Position numbers and translations under genes: made by a program. The notes beneath the pieces are model-generated. The model saw only the letters and a list, made by a program, of their open reading frames with translations, made no database searches and was not told the origin of the DNA. A stretch of 56,027 nt of DNA, taken from Gemmatimonadaceae bacterium. Lineage in GTDB: Bacteria > Gemmatimonadota > Gemmatimonadetes > Gemmatimonadales > Gemmatimonadaceae. Shown here piece by piece: positions 17,312 through 27,273 of this stretch; the stretch's first letter is position 1, and every line of letters begins with the position of its first letter. Location of the stretch: assembly GCA_035533015.1 (NCBI GenBank), contig DATLUQ010000054.1, positions 1-56,027 of the forward strand, read 5' to 3'.

Positions 17312-18427
17312 TTACCCCACGAACTTCTCCGCCGGCACGTACGGCAACCCGAACGCATCGGCCACCGCCTTGTACGTCACCTGTCCGTCGGCGGCGTTCA
17401 GCCCCTTGAGCAGCGCCTGATTCTCCTTGAGCGCCCGTTTCCAGCCTTTGTTCGCCAGCTGCAAGGCGTAGGGAAGCGTCGCGTTGGTGAGCGCCAGCGT
17501 GGACGTCCGCGGCACCCCGCCGGGCATGTTGGCCACGCCGTAATGGATCACACCGTCCACCACGTACGTCGGATTCTCGTGCGTCGTGGCGTGAATGGTC
17601 TCCACGCAACCACCCTGGTCGATGGCCACGTCCACGATCACCGAGCCGGGACGCATCCGCTTGAGATCCTCGCGCCGGACGAGCTTGGGCGCCTTGGCCC
17701 CCGCAATGAGCACCCCGCCCACGACGAGGTCCGCCGTTTCGATGGCCTCGAGGATGTTGTGCCGGTTGGAGTGGATGAGCTGCACGTTGGCCGGCATCAC
17801 GTCGCTCAGGTAACGCAGCCGCTCCAGCGACAGATCGAGGATGATGACCTTGGCCCCCATGCCGGCGGCCATCTTGGCAGCGTTCGTCCCCACCACGCCG
17901 CCGCCGAGCACCACCACCTTTGCCGGCGCCACACCCGGCACGCCGCCCAGGAGGACGCCGCGTCCGCCGTAGAGCTTCTCCAGATACTTGGCGCCTTCCT
18001 GCACGGCCATCCGCCCCGCCACCTCCGACATGGGCGTCAGCAGGGGCAGTTCCCGGTTCGGGAGTTCGACGGTCTCGTAGGCCACGCACACCGCGCCGCT
18101 GTCCAGGTGTGCCTTGGTGAGCTTCTCGTCGGCTGCGAAATGGAAGTACGTGAAGATGAGTTGCCCCCGCCGCATGTGCTTCCACTCACGCTCGATCGGC
18201 TCCTTCACCTTCATGATCATCTCGCTGTCGCGCCACACCGTGGCGGCATCAGCAGCGATCCTGGCCCCCACCGCCGTGTACATCTCATCGCCAAAGCCGC
18301 TGCCTTCGCCGGCCCCAGCCTCGATCAACACTTCGTGGCCGGCGCCCACAAGCGCTTCAGCCCCTGCGGGAACGAGCGCGATGCGGTTCTCGTTCGTCTT
18401 GATTTCCTTCGGAACGCCAACTTTCAT
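17312..18427 (-). CDS. ald: Alanine dehydrogenase
   Basis: NAD-dependent interconversion of L-alanine with pyruvate and ammonia. 371 residues, the normal family length. N-terminal catalytic motif [18 protein letters not shown]; the active-site His region is [12 protein letters not shown] (near residue 96). The Rossmann domain at about 168-200 has [15 protein letters not shown]. The C-terminal end ALQLANKGW...ALLKGLN is typical. It stands alone between mreB and an M16 peptidase gene with 156 bases upstream. Confidence 0.96.
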   Translation of the reverse strand: MKVGVPKEIKTNENRIALVPAGAEALVGAGHEVLIEAGAGEGSGFGDEMYTAVGARIAADAATVWRDSEMIMKVKEPIEREWKHMRRGQLIFTYFHFAADEKLTKAHLDSGAVCVAYETVELPNRELPLLTPMSEVAGRMAVQEGAKYLEKLYGGRGVLLGGVPGVAPAKVVVLGGGVVGTNAAKMAAGMGAKVIILDLSLERLRYLSDVMPANVQLIHSNRHNILEAIETADLVVGGVLIAGAKAPKLVRREDLKRMRPGSVIVDVAIDQGGCVETIHATTHENPTYVVDGVIHYGVANMPGGVPRTSTLALTNATLPYALQLANKGWKRALKENQALLKGLNAADGQVTYKAVADAFGLPYVPAEKFVG

Positions 18428-18583
18428 GGCTCGAATGGTTGCAAGATTGTCTGACCGGCCGGTCGCGCCCCTATGCGGAATCCGGCTGAAGGTCGCAGGG
18501 AAACTTAAGGCGACCGCGACCCGGGTGCATCGGGGGCGGTGCGCGCCGGGCCCCCGCCCGGGCGTTCCCCGGCGAGACCCGCC

Positions 18584-19852
18584 TCAGTCGGTGGTCTCGG
18601 GCCCGAGCGACAACACCGTCTGGACCGCGGGCGCGAAGAACTCGGCGGCCACCTGCCGCACCGTCGCCTCGTCCACGGCGTCCACCTGGGTCAGCAGCTC
18701 GTCCAGCGTCCGATACGGCTCGTCGTAGAGCGCCACCGACGCGGCCCGGTACATCCGCGCTCCGGGGCTCTCCAGCGACAGCACGAGCTGTCCCTTGAGC
18801 TGCTCCTTCCCCATGGCCAGGTCCTCGCTGGACAGCCCCTCTCTGGCGACCCGCTCCAGCTCGACGATGATCGCCTCGTGAGCGCGCTCGGCGCTCTCGG
18901 GCGCCGTGCCCACGTACACGCCGTGCGCCCCCGCGTGCTCGTGGAGCGACTGGAAGGTGTACACCGCGTAGGCCAGTCCCAGTTCCTCGCGCACCCGCTG
19001 GAAGAGGCGCGAACTCATGCCCCCGCCCATCAGCATGCTCACCAGCACGAGCGCGTGGCGGCGGGGATCCCCGTGGCGGACGGCTCGCGTGCCCACCACG
19101 ATGTGCGTCTGGGCCCCCTCGCGTGCCACGTGGCGCGACGTGGGCGGCACGAGGTCCACCGGGGGAGCGGTCGGCCGCGGGGTCCCGCCGGCTGGGCGGC
19201 CGGTCCACCCCGTGCGCTCGAGGACCTCCAGCAACTGTTCGTGCTCCACGTTGCCGGCCGCCGCCACGACGATGTGTTCGGGGTGGTACGCCCGTTCGTG
19301 CAGAGCGCGCAGATCGGCCGTGCCGAGGCGCGCCACGGTCTCTCGGGTGCCGAGGATGGAGTAGCCCAGCGGGTGTCGCCCCCACAGGGCTTCGTTGTGC
19401 AACTCGAACACGAGATCATCGGGGGTGTCGTCCACCATCGCGATCTCTTCGAGGATCACGCGGCGCTCGAGCGCCAGGTCCTCCTCGCGGAGCGCCGGGT
19501 GGAAGACCATGTCGCCGATCACGTCGGCTGCCAGATCGAGGTGCGCGTCGAGCACCCGCGCCTGGTACACCGTGTGTTCACGCGACGTATAGGCGTCGAG
19601 CGCTCCGCCCACCGCTTCGAGCGACAGCGCGATCTCGGCGGCCGACCGCCGCGACGTGCCCTTGAACACCATGTGCTCGAGCAGGTGCGACAGCCCCATC
19701 TCCTCCACGCGCTCGTGCACCGAGGCCGACCGGATCCAGGCCCCGAACGAGACCGACCGCACTCCGGGCATATGCTCCGAGAGTACGGTCAGGCCATTCG
19801 AGAGAACGGTGCTTCGGAACCCGGATTCGGCGCGCCGCGCCGGCCCGCTCAC
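18584..19852 (-). CDS. M16 family zinc peptidase (pitrilysin type)
   Basis: 422 residues. The inverted zinc motif HLLEH is at 56-60 (His56, Glu59, His60), with the distal glutamate in the ERRVILEEI helix around 130-138. This size with one intact active domain matches the YmxG/PqqL-like soluble group related to mitochondrial processing peptidase. Natural substrates are unknown. The ATG overlaps the pnp stop (ATGA). Peptidases of this type often follow pnp in bacteria, which supports the assignment. Confidence 0.93.
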   Translation of the reverse strand: MSGPARRAESGFRSTVLSNGLTVLSEHMPGVRSVSFGAWIRSASVHERVEEMGLSHLLEHMVFKGTSRRSAAEIALSLEAVGGALDAYTSREHTVYQARVLDAHLDLAADVIGDMVFHPALREEDLALERRVILEEIAMVDDTPDDLVFELHNEALWGRHPLGYSILGTRETVARLGTADLRALHERAYHPEHIVVAAAGNVEHEQLLEVLERTGWTGRPAGGTPRPTAPPVDLVPPTSRHVAREGAQTHIVVGTRAVRHGDPRRHALVLVSMLMGGGMSSRLFQRVREELGLAYAVYTFQSLHEHAGAHGVYVGTAPESAERAHEAIIVELERVAREGLSSEDLAMGKEQLKGQLVLSLESPGARMYRAASVALYDEPYRTLDELLTQVDAVDEATVRQVAAEFFAPAVQTVLSLGPETTD

Positions 19853-22053
19853 GACCTGCGGGAACGGTCGCCGTGGCGCCCGCCGCGGCGTTCTCCACGA
19901 TCCTCGCGCTCCGCGCGCGGCTCGGCGCCGTTGCCTTCGACGGCCGGCGCTTCGTCCGGCGTGCCTTCGGGCTTGGGCTGGAGCGCCTTCATCGACAGGC
20001 GGAGGCGACCGCGTTCGTCACGCTCGATGAGCTTGACCTTCACGCGGTCACCCTTCTTGACCACGTCTTCGGTCTTCTCGGTGCGGCCGTGGCGCATCTC
20101 GGAGATGTGGAGCAGACCCTCGGTGCCGGGCATGATTTCGATGAAGGCACCGAACGCCGTCGTCGACTTGACGGGGCCTTCGTACACCTCGCCCACCACC
20201 GGCTCGGCGGTGACCGCCTGAACCATCTGGCGCGCCCGCTCCATGGCCTCGCCGCCGACGGCGGCGATGGTGACCAGCCCGGAATCGTCCACCGTGAGTT
20301 CGGCGCCGGTCTCGTCCTGGATGCCGCGGATGGTCTTGCCTTTGGGCCCGATGAGATCGCCGATCTTCTCGGGATTGATCATCATCGTGACGATGCGCGG
20401 GGCATACGGCGACAGGTCGGCGCGCGGTGTCGCAAGCGCCTTCTCCATTTCGCCAAGGATGTGCAGGCGGCCTTCGCGCGCCTGGGCCAGGGCTTCCTTC
20501 ATGATCGAGAGGTCGAGCCCTTCGATCTTGATGTCCATCTGGATGGACGTGATGCCCTGCGCGGTGCCGGCCACCTTGAAGTCCATGTCGCCGAGGTGGT
20601 CCTCGGTGCCGAGGATGTCGGTGAGGATCGCGTATTTCTTGCCTTCCTTGATCAACCCCATCGCCACGCCGGCCACGGCGGCGCCCATCGGCACGCCGGC
20701 GTCGAACAGGGCCAGCGAGCCGCCGCAGATCGACGCCATGGACGACGACCCGTTGGACTCTAGCACATCCGACACGACGCGAATCGTGTACGGGAACTCT
20801 TCGAACGGGGGAAGCATGGCCTGCAGTGCGCGCTCGGCCAGGTTGCCGTGGCCGATCTCGCGGCGCGACGTGCCGCGCATGGGCCGCACTTCACCGGTCG
20901 AGAACGGCGGGAAGTTGTAGTGCAGCATGAACGACTTGGTCGATTCCGACGGTTCGTCGATCGAGTCCAGCCGCTGTACGTCGTTGGCCGTGCCGAGCGT
21001 GACGCTCACCAGGGCCTGCGTCTGACCGCGGGTGAACAGCGCAGAGCCGTGGGCCCGCGGCAGCACCGGCGTGTCGATCGTGATCGGCCGCACCTCGGTG
21101 GCCTTGCGGCCATCGACGCGCAGCTTGGTGTCGAGCACCTGCGAGCGGAGGGAGTCGTACTCGACGTCGCCGAGCACCGCTTTCACGTCGCCGCCGTTGT
21201 CGGGATACTCCTCCTTCAACTGCTCGGCGACCTCATCCTTCACGCGTTCGACGGCCTGTACGCGGGTGTGTTTGTCCTTCTGGTTGATCGCCTCGGCGAC
21301 CTTGGGCTCGGCGATCTTCTTGACGCGGGCTTCGAGGCCCTCGGGAAGCTCCGCCTTTTTCCAGGCCATCTTGGCCGGCCGGTCGATCTTGGCGAGCAAT
21401 TCTTCCTGCGTCGCGATCAGTTCCTGGATGCCGCCGTGCGCCACCTGCAGCGCCTCGACGACGTCGTCTTCCGACACCTGCAATGCGCCGCCCTCGACCA
21501 TGACGATCGAGTCGGATGAGCCGGCGACGACCAGGTCCAGATCGCTGTACTCGAGCTGCTGGAAGGTGGGATTGAGTACCCACTTTTCCTGCACGCGGCC
21601 CACGCGAACGCCGGCGATGGGTCCCATGAACGGGATGCGCGATGCGTTGATGGCAAACGACGCGGCGACGAGTGCCAACACGTCAGCGTCGTTCTCCTGG
21701 TCGGCCGACACGACGTAGATGAAGACCTGGACCTCGTTCTTGAACCCTTCCGGAAAGAGCGGGCGGATGGAGCGGTCGATGACCCGTGCGGCCAGGATTT
21801 CGTGGTCGTGGGGGCGCCCTTCGCGCTTGATGAATCCGCCGGGGATCTTGCCGGCGGCGTAGGTCTTCTCGCGATACTCGACGAGCAGCGGGAAGAAGGG
21901 GAGCGTGGTTTCCTTGTCGCTCACCGTGCACGCGGCGATCACCATCGTGTCGCCGAACTGGACGACGGCCGAGCCGGACGCCTGCTTCGCCATCCGCCCC
22001 GTCTCGATGACGAGCTTGCGGCCGGCGAAGGTTTTCTCGATGCGTTGCATCAT
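19849..22053 (-). CDS. pnp: Polyribonucleotide nucleotidyltransferase
   Basis: 3'-5' phosphorolytic exoribonuclease, 734 residues. Two RNase PH domains (about 15-145 and 320-460) are separated by an alpha domain. A KH domain (IGDLIGPKGKTIRGIQDETG, near 565) and an S1 domain (GPVKSTTAFGAFIEIMPGTEGLLHIS, near 635) follow, ending in a basic, Arg/Gly-rich tail. An ATG-ATG pair starts the gene at 22053. It lies 78 bases after rpsO, behind an intrinsic terminator, as in many bacteria where rpsO-pnp readthrough controls PNPase level. Confidence 0.97.
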   Translation of the reverse strand: MMQRIEKTFAGRKLVIETGRMAKQASGSAVVQFGDTMVIAACTVSDKETTLPFFPLLVEYREKTYAAGKIPGGFIKREGRPHDHEILAARVIDRSIRPLFPEGFKNEVQVFIYVVSADQENDADVLALVAASFAINASRIPFMGPIAGVRVGRVQEKWVLNPTFQQLEYSDLDLVVAGSSDSIVMVEGGALQVSEDDVVEALQVAHGGIQELIATQEELLAKIDRPAKMAWKKAELPEGLEARVKKIAEPKVAEAINQKDKHTRVQAVERVKDEVAEQLKEEYPDNGGDVKAVLGDVEYDSLRSQVLDTKLRVDGRKATEVRPITIDTPVLPRAHGSALFTRGQTQALVSVTLGTANDVQRLDSIDEPSESTKSFMLHYNFPPFSTGEVRPMRGTSRREIGHGNLAERALQAMLPPFEEFPYTIRVVSDVLESNGSSSMASICGGSLALFDAGVPMGAAVAGVAMGLIKEGKKYAILTDILGTEDHLGDMDFKVAGTAQGITSIQMDIKIEGLDLSIMKEALAQAREGRLHILGEMEKALATPRADLSPYAPRIVTMMINPEKIGDLIGPKGKTIRGIQDETGAELTVDDSGLVTIAAVGGEAMERARQMVQAVTAEPVVGEVYEGPVKSTTAFGAFIEIMPGTEGLLHISEMRHGRTEKTEDVVKKGDRVKVKLIERDERGRLRLSMKALQPKPEGTPDEAPAVEGNGAEPRAEREDRGERRGGRHGDRSRRS

Positions 22054-22076
22054 TGCTTTGTAGCCTCGTGGAATAC

Positions 22077-22113
22077 AAAAAGCGCGCGGGCCACTGTGTG
22101 GCGCACCGCGCGC
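22077..22113 (-). terminator. Intrinsic terminator between rpsO and pnp
   Basis: On the minus strand GCGCGCGG (22113-22106) pairs with CCGCGCGC (22089-22082), an 8-base perfect stem with a further inner CCAC/GTGG pairing, followed by TTTTTG (22081-22076). It lies 19 bases after the rpsO stop and would attenuate entry into pnp. Confidence 0.85.
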
Positions 22114-22131
22114 GTGCTCATCACGCCAATC

Positions 22132-22392
22132 TTAGTAGCGTAGGCCGAGATCCTGCACGAGCTGCCGATAGCTCTCGACATCGGTCCGCCGCAGATAATT
22201 CATCAGCCGCTTGCGCTGGCCGACCATCTTCAGCAGGCCTTGCCGGCTGTGATGGTCTTTCTGATGCGTGCGGAAATGCTCGGTCAGGTAGTTGATGCGC
22301 TCGGTGAGCACAGCCACCTGCACCTTGGTCGAGCCGGTGTCGGTCTCGTGGGCCTTGTACTTCGCGATCTCGGGCGACTTCAGAAAGGACAT
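22132..22392 (-). CDS. rpsO: 30S ribosomal protein S15
   Basis: 86 residues from the ATG at 22392. Earlier in-frame codons extend to 22452, but S15 length and its [12 protein letters not shown]-like start place initiation here. The [22 protein letters not shown] block and the [19 protein letters not shown] block (two conserved S15 regions) are intact. A promoter is visible upstream and a terminator downstream. Confidence 0.96.
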   Translation of the reverse strand: MSFLKSPEIAKYKAHETDTGSTKVQVAVLTERINYLTEHFRTHQKDHHSRQGLLKMVGQRKRLMNYLRRTDVESYRQLVQDLGLRY

Positions 22393-22456
22393 GACGTGAT
22401 GATCCCCGCCCCAATGGCGGATGTGACGATTGAACCGAATTATTTGCAGCAAATGA

Positions 22457-22484
22457 AGTTAACGGAACTTCTGAGCGCTGTAAA
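22457..22484 (-). promoter_or_regulatory. rpsO promoter
   Basis: Minus strand: TTTACA (22484-22479), 16-base spacer, TTAACT (22462-22457). Predicted start near 22450, leader about 58 bases. The bases surrounding the -10 are a 13-base exact match to the ptsN promoter. Confidence 0.6.
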
Positions 22485-22529
22485 GGGTGCGCCGGGGCCG
22501 CACCCCTGCGCCTCGCCTCCGCCCGCCCT

Positions 22530-23933
22530 CTAGAAGAACCGCCCCAACCACGCCCTCATATCATTCCACATCACGATGGCGAACAGCAGCCCGATGGCCA
22601 GGAGTCCGAAGCGCAGGATGTACTCCCGGGTACGAGCGCTGAACGGGCTCCCCTTGGCGCTCTCGATCACGTTGATGACGATCTGGCCGCCGTCGAGAAT
22701 CGGGATCGGGATCAGGTTCAGCACGGCCACGTTGATGCTCAACAGGGCGATGAGATAGAACAGGGTCTCCATCCCGCTCCGCGCCGCCTGCACCGAGGCC
22801 CGCGTGATGGCGATCGGCCCGCCCAGCTCGGTCACCGACACCTTCCGCACGATCAGATCGTGGACGGTGCCCACCACTGCCCCGCCCATCATCCAGGTCA
22901 AGCGGGCACCGTTGATCACCGCTTCGCTCACCGTGAGCCGCTCGCGCTGCACCTCGTCGCGCTGGGCCACGCCGATGCGGCCGAGGGTGTCGACCTTGCC
23001 GGTCACCGGATCGGTCACCGGAGTGGGCCGCGGTGTGATGTGCAGATCCAGCGTCCGGTCACCGCGCCGCACGCGGAACACCAGCGGCGAATCGGCCGCC
23101 GCGCTCACCCGATCCACCAGCTCGGCAAAGCCCGGCATCTGCTGGCCATCGACGGCAACGATGCTGTCCCCCCGTTGCAGCCCGCCCGCCGCCGCGGCCC
23201 CGTCGGGCACCACGGAATCCGCCACCGGCGGCACGCGGTACTCCACGGCCTGGGCCACGTCGGACGGCGTGACCGAGTCGCTCAGCGGCACGATCACGTT
23301 GCCATGCTGCGTCGTGAAGACCACCTGCGTGCGGCTGGACGCGAGGCCGCCCAACACATCCGACCAGTCGCGCACGGTGTCGCCGTTGACGGCGAACAGC
23401 GTATCGCCGGCGTGCAGACCGGCAAGCGCCGGTGCCGCCGTGATCGCGTGCACCGCCCCCACCACTCGGGTGGCGACCACCGTGCGCCCGAAATGCACCG
23501 ACAGGCCGATGGAGACGACGAGGGCGAGGAGCGCGTTCATCGTGACGCCGGCCAGAAGGATGAGCACGCGCGCGGGAAGCGGTTTGGACTCGAACCACCG
23601 GTTCTCCGGCACCGGTCGAGGTCCGAAGGGCACCATCGCCTCGGGGTCGTAGTCCGGGTCGCCCTCGCGCAACCCGCTCCGCTCCTCGCTCCCACCTTCG
23701 AGGAAGGCGGCCGTCTCGTCGTGCCGCGAGGCCATGCGGACGTAGCCGCCGAGGGGCAACAGGGCGAGCACGTATTCGGTCTCGCCGCGCCGCTTCTTCC
23801 ACAGCGCCGGGCCGAAGCCGATCGAGAAGCGGGGCGCGTACACCCCCATGGCCTTTGCGGCCACGAAGTGCCCGAACTCGTGCACGAAGATCACGACGCC
23901 GAACACGAGAATCGGGGCAAGGAGCGCTAGCAT
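22530..23933 (-). CDS. rseP: Site-2 intramembrane zinc protease, RseP type
   Basis: 467 residues. HEFGH at 18-22 in the first membrane segment supplies the zinc ligands, and the second catalytic motif NLIPIPILDGGQ lies near 415. Two PDZ domains lie between (about 160-200 and 235-285). RseP enzymes cut membrane-bound anti-sigma factors and signal-peptide remnants. The N-terminal loop (about 65-110) is longer and more acidic than in Escherichia coli RseP. It overlaps dxr by 7 bases, in the common order uppS-cdsA-dxr-rseP. Confidence 0.95.
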   Translation of the reverse strand: MLALLAPILVFGVVIFVHEFGHFVAAKAMGVYAPRFSIGFGPALWKKRRGETEYVLALLPLGGYVRMASRHDETAAFLEGGSEERSGLREGDPDYDPEAMVPFGPRPVPENRWFESKPLPARVLILLAGVTMNALLALVVSIGLSVHFGRTVVATRVVGAVHAITAAPALAGLHAGDTLFAVNGDTVRDWSDVLGGLASSRTQVVFTTQHGNVIVPLSDSVTPSDVAQAVEYRVPPVADSVVPDGAAAAGGLQRGDSIVAVDGQQMPGFAELVDRVSAAADSPLVFRVRRGDRTLDLHITPRPTPVTDPVTGKVDTLGRIGVAQRDEVQRERLTVSEAVINGARLTWMMGGAVVGTVHDLIVRKVSVTELGGPIAITRASVQAARSGMETLFYLIALLSINVAVLNLIPIPILDGGQIVINVIESAKGSPFSARTREYILRFGLLAIGLLFAIVMWNDMRAWLGRFF

Positions 23934-25060
23934 CCGAATCGAGCTCTCACGAAGTGGCGCGCTGCGGCATCGGCCGCCTCCAGCGCATTGCGGGTGTCGC
24001 CCGGCAGCGCGCCGAACGCGTCGAGCGCGCCGCCGATCGCGGCGGAGATCTCGGGAAACGGGATGCCCCCATCCAGAAAGATGGCAACGGCTTGCTCGTT
24101 CGCCGCATTGTACACCGCTGGCGCGGCGCCCCCGGCACGGCCCGCCGCCACGCCCAGGGCGAGCGCCGGGAAGTCGTCCAGGCGCACGGATTCGAAGGTG
24201 AGTGGCGAGTTGCCCACGGGATCGAAGGGCGGAACCCCGCGATCCGTCACGCGATCGGGGTGCGTGAGCGCGTACAGCACCGGCAGCTCCATCGTGGGCA
24301 CGCCGAGTTGCGCGAGCACGCTCCCATCCACGAATTCGACGAACGAGTGCACGATGCTCTGCGGATGCACGACCACATCGATGCGGTCATACGGAAGCCC
24401 GAACAGGTGGTGGGCCTCGATGACCTCCAGCGCTTTGTTGGCGAGGGTCGCCGAATCGACCGTGATCTTGCGCCCCATGCTCCACGTGGGGTGCCGCAGT
24501 GCGTCGGCCACGGTGGCCGCGCCCAGCCTGTCCCGCGACCACTCCCGGAACGGCCCGCCGGACGCGGTGAGAATGATGCGGCGCACCTCGATGCCCGGGC
24601 GCCCCGCGATGCACTGGAGCACGGCGCTGTGTTCGCTGTCCACCGGCACGATCTCGCCACCACCCCGCTGCGCGGCGGCGGCCACCAGGTGTCCGCCCAT
24701 GACGAGCGACTCCTTGTTGGCCAGCGCCACGCGCTTGCCGCATTCCAGCGCGGCGAGCGTGGCGTCGAGTCCGATGGATCCGACGACGGCGTTGAGCACG
24801 ATGTCCACGTCGTCCCGCACCGCCGCTTGCGTCAGGCACGACGGTCCCCGTTGCCAGCGCGGATCCGAGCCGGCGCCGTGCTCCACGAGCCCGACGAATG
24901 TGGGTTCGAATTCCGCCGCCTGCTGCTCGAGCAGCGCCGCATTGCGGTATGCCGTGAGCGCGGACACGCGGAACCGGTCGCCCTGGCGCGCGAGCACGCG
25001 AAGCGCGGTCGTCCCGATCGAGCCGGTCGACCCGAGAATGGCCACCCCGCGATGCGTCAT
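23927..25060 (-). CDS. dxr: 1-deoxy-D-xylulose 5-phosphate reductoisomerase
   Basis: First committed step of the MEP isoprenoid pathway: DXP to MEP with NADPH. 377 residues from the ATG at 25060, which overlaps the cdsA stop (ATGA). NADPH-binding GSTGSIGTTALRV at 10-22; catalytic-domain motifs include the ANKESLVMGG block, PVDSEHSA, TASGGPFR and MGRKITVDSATLANKALEVIEA (a single conserved stretch near 220). The frame stays open upstream, but only this start agrees with the family. Confidence 0.96.
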   Translation of the reverse strand: MTHRGVAILGSTGSIGTTALRVLARQGDRFRVSALTAYRNAALLEQQAAEFEPTFVGLVEHGAGSDPRWQRGPSCLTQAAVRDDVDIVLNAVVGSIGLDATLAALECGKRVALANKESLVMGGHLVAAAAQRGGGEIVPVDSEHSAVLQCIAGRPGIEVRRIILTASGGPFREWSRDRLGAATVADALRHPTWSMGRKITVDSATLANKALEVIEAHHLFGLPYDRIDVVVHPQSIVHSFVEFVDGSVLAQLGVPTMELPVLYALTHPDRVTDRGVPPFDPVGNSPLTFESVRLDDFPALALGVAAGRAGGAAPAVYNAANEQAVAIFLDGGIPFPEISAAIGGALDAFGALPGDTRNALEAADAAARHFVRARFGC

Positions 25061-25953
25061 GCGGGCGCGGGAACGAGCAGCAGGCCGAGCAACAGGTACG
25101 CCACGGGCAGCACGAAGATCAGGCTGTCGACGCGATCGAGCAGCCCGCCGTGGCCGGGGATCAGACTCGAGCTGTCCTTGACCCGGGCCTCGCGCTTGAG
25201 CAACGATTCGAACAGATCCCCCACCTGCGCCGCCACGCTGGCGAGCACGCCGAACGTCACGATGCCCAGCGGCGTCAGGCCGAGCTGGGCCACCGGGCGC
25301 AGGACGTACCAGGTGAGCGCCCACGTCACGACCACGCTCGCCGCCACGCCACCCACCGCGCCGGCCACGGTCTTGCCCGGGCTCACCGACGGCATGAGCT
25401 TGCGCCGTCCGAAGGCGCGGCCGAAGGCGTAGGCCCCGATGTCGGTGGCCCAGGTGGCGAGCACCGGGAGGGCGACGAGGACCCCGCCGGCGGCGATCAG
25501 CACGGACACGCCGCCCACTTCGACCTCGCGTCCACCCATGGCGTACGGGTGGTAGCGCAGGGCGTACGCGAAGGAGAGCGTGCCCCCCGTGTACAGCGCG
25601 CCCAGGAGCGTGATGCCGAGCGACGCCATCGGCTGGCCGTTCGAGCCGCGCATCCAGAGGATCAGGGTACACACGATGAGCACCACCACGACCACATCCA
25701 CGGGGCGCGTGGCGTAGAGGCCGAGATAGCGGGCGTGCACGGCGAGCGGCGTGAGGCCGGCGATGCCGATGCCGATGTCGTCGAGCGGCTGGTTGCCGGC
25801 GCAGCGGGCGAGGCGGAAGAACTCCCAGGCACCGATGGCGGCCGCAACGGCGAGCAGCGCCGCCAAGGGCGCGCCGCCCCACAGCAGGATGCCGAGGACG
25901 ATCGGCGCGGCGACGATGGCGAACAGGAACCGGCGGGCGAACTCTCCCATCAT
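25057..25953 (-). CDS. cdsA: Phosphatidate cytidylyltransferase
   Basis: Makes CDP-diacylglycerol for phospholipid synthesis. 298 residues from the ATG at 25953, giving an ATGA overlap with uppS; the ATG at 25950 is equally possible. About eight hydrophobic segments. The CdsA signature is near the C-terminus: SPGKTVAGAVGG, then LFESLLKREARVKDSSSLIPGHGG and LLDRVDSL, with the metal-binding Asp residues typical of the family. Confidence 0.93.
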   Translation of the reverse strand: MMGEFARRFLFAIVAAPIVLGILLWGGAPLAALLAVAAAIGAWEFFRLARCAGNQPLDDIGIGIAGLTPLAVHARYLGLYATRPVDVVVVVLIVCTLILWMRGSNGQPMASLGITLLGALYTGGTLSFAYALRYHPYAMGGREVEVGGVSVLIAAGGVLVALPVLATWATDIGAYAFGRAFGRRKLMPSVSPGKTVAGAVGGVAASVVVTWALTWYVLRPVAQLGLTPLGIVTFGVLASVAAQVGDLFESLLKREARVKDSSSLIPGHGGLLDRVDSLIFVLPVAYLLLGLLLVPAPA

Positions 25954-26702
25954 ACGCCGACCTTGCCGAACCGGCGGTCGCGGGCCTGGAATGCCACGAT
26001 GGCCTCGTAGAACTGTCCGCGTCGGAAGTCGGGCCACTTGACCGGCGAGACGTACAGCTCGGTGTAGGCCAGCTGCCAGAGCATGAAGTTGGAGATGCGC
26101 AGTTCGCCGGACGTTCGGATGAGGAGGTCGGGGTCCGGCATGCCGGCGGTGTAGAGCCGGCCGGCGAACGCGTCTTCGGTCACGTCGGCGGGGGACAGGC
26201 GGCCGGCGGCCACGTCCTCGGCCAGCGCGCGGGCGGCGCGCACCAATTCGGCACGCGCGCCGTAGGAGATGAACAGGTTGAGATCGAGCCGCGAATTGGC
26301 GGCCGTCTGGACCGTGACGCGGCGGACGGCGTCGGCGGCGGCGCGCGTGAGGCGGTCCGTCTCTCCGAACACGCGCACGCGCACCCCGTTGTCGTGAAGC
26401 GCGTCGGCCTCGCGCTGGATGTACTCCTCGAGCAGCGACATGAGCGCCGATACTTCGGGCTTGGGGCGCTGCCAGTTCTCTTTTGAGAACGCGAATAATG
26501 ACAGCGCGCCGACGCCCACCTCGATCGCACCCTCGACCACGTCGCGCACCGACTGCATGCCGGCCCGGTGCCCGAACGTGCGCGGCATGACGCGCTCGCG
26601 CGCCCAGCGGCCGTTGCCGTCCATGATGACAGCCACGTGTCGCGGAATCCGGCCGTGCAGCCGGATGCGACCCAGCAGCTCGTCGCTCGTCAGGTCCGGC
26701 AC
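25950..26702 (-). CDS. uppS: Undecaprenyl diphosphate synthase
   Basis: cis-Prenyltransferase making the C55 carrier for peptidoglycan. 250 residues. Catalytic aspartate in VAVIMDGNGRWA (near 28), the LFAFSKENWQRP block, and C-terminal DLLIRTSGELRISNFMLWQ and WPDF motifs. It joins dxr and cdsA in an envelope-lipid cluster, 16 bases after frr. Confidence 0.96.
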   Translation of the reverse strand: MPDLTSDELLGRIRLHGRIPRHVAVIMDGNGRWARERVMPRTFGHRAGMQSVRDVVEGAIEVGVGALSLFAFSKENWQRPKPEVSALMSLLEEYIQREADALHDNGVRVRVFGETDRLTRAAADAVRRVTVQTAANSRLDLNLFISYGARAELVRAARALAEDVAAGRLSPADVTEDAFAGRLYTAGMPDPDLLIRTSGELRISNFMLWQLAYTELYVSPVKWPDFRRGQFYEAIVAFQARDRRFGKVGV

Positions 26703-26718
26703 CGCCCCGTCCCTCTCG

Positions 26719-27273
26719 TCAGACTTCCATGATCTCGGCTTCCTTCGCCTTGATCAGCTCGTCAATGTGGTGGATGTAGTCGTCATGAAGCTTCTGGACA
26801 TCCTTCTCGGCGTGCTTCACCTCGTCCTCCGACACACCCGACAGCTTCTTGAACCCCTCCCGGGCGTGACTGCGGGCGTGGCGCACGGCGATGCGGCCGT
26901 CCTCGGCGAACTTGTGCACGATCTTCACCAGCTCACGCCGGCGCTCCTCGTTCATCTGGGGCAGCGGCACGCGGATGATGGCGCCCTGGTTCGACGGCTC
27001 GAGCCCCATGCCCGAATCGCGGATCGCCTTCTCGATCACCTTGGCCTGGCTCTTGTCGAACGGCGTCACGATGAGCAGCCGCGGTTCGGGCGACGACACC
27101 GTGGCCACCTGGTTCATCATCAGCAGCGACCCATACATCTCCACGCGCACCGTGTCGAGCATGTTCGGCGACGCCTTGCCCGAGCGGACGCTGGAGAATT
27201 CCTTCTTCGTGCCGTCCATCGCCTTGTCCATCGCGGCGCGGCATTCCTTCTGGAGGTCCTGGATGGTGCTCAT
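26719..27273 (-). CDS. frr: Ribosome recycling factor
   Basis: 184 residues, the standard length. With EF-G it splits post-termination ribosomes. Core motifs SVRSGKASPNMLDTVRVEMYGS, then IRDSGMGLEPSNQGAIIRVPLP and NEERRRELVK (positions about 27-130). Start ATG overlaps the pyrH stop by 4 bases. Confidence 0.97.
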   Translation of the reverse strand: MSTIQDLQKECRAAMDKAMDGTKKEFSSVRSGKASPNMLDTVRVEMYGSLLMMNQVATVSSPEPRLLIVTPFDKSQAKVIEKAIRDSGMGLEPSNQGAIIRVPLPQMNEERRRELVKIVHKFAEDGRIAVRHARSHAREGFKKLSGVSEDEVKHAEKDVQKLHDDYIHHIDELIKAKEAEIMEV

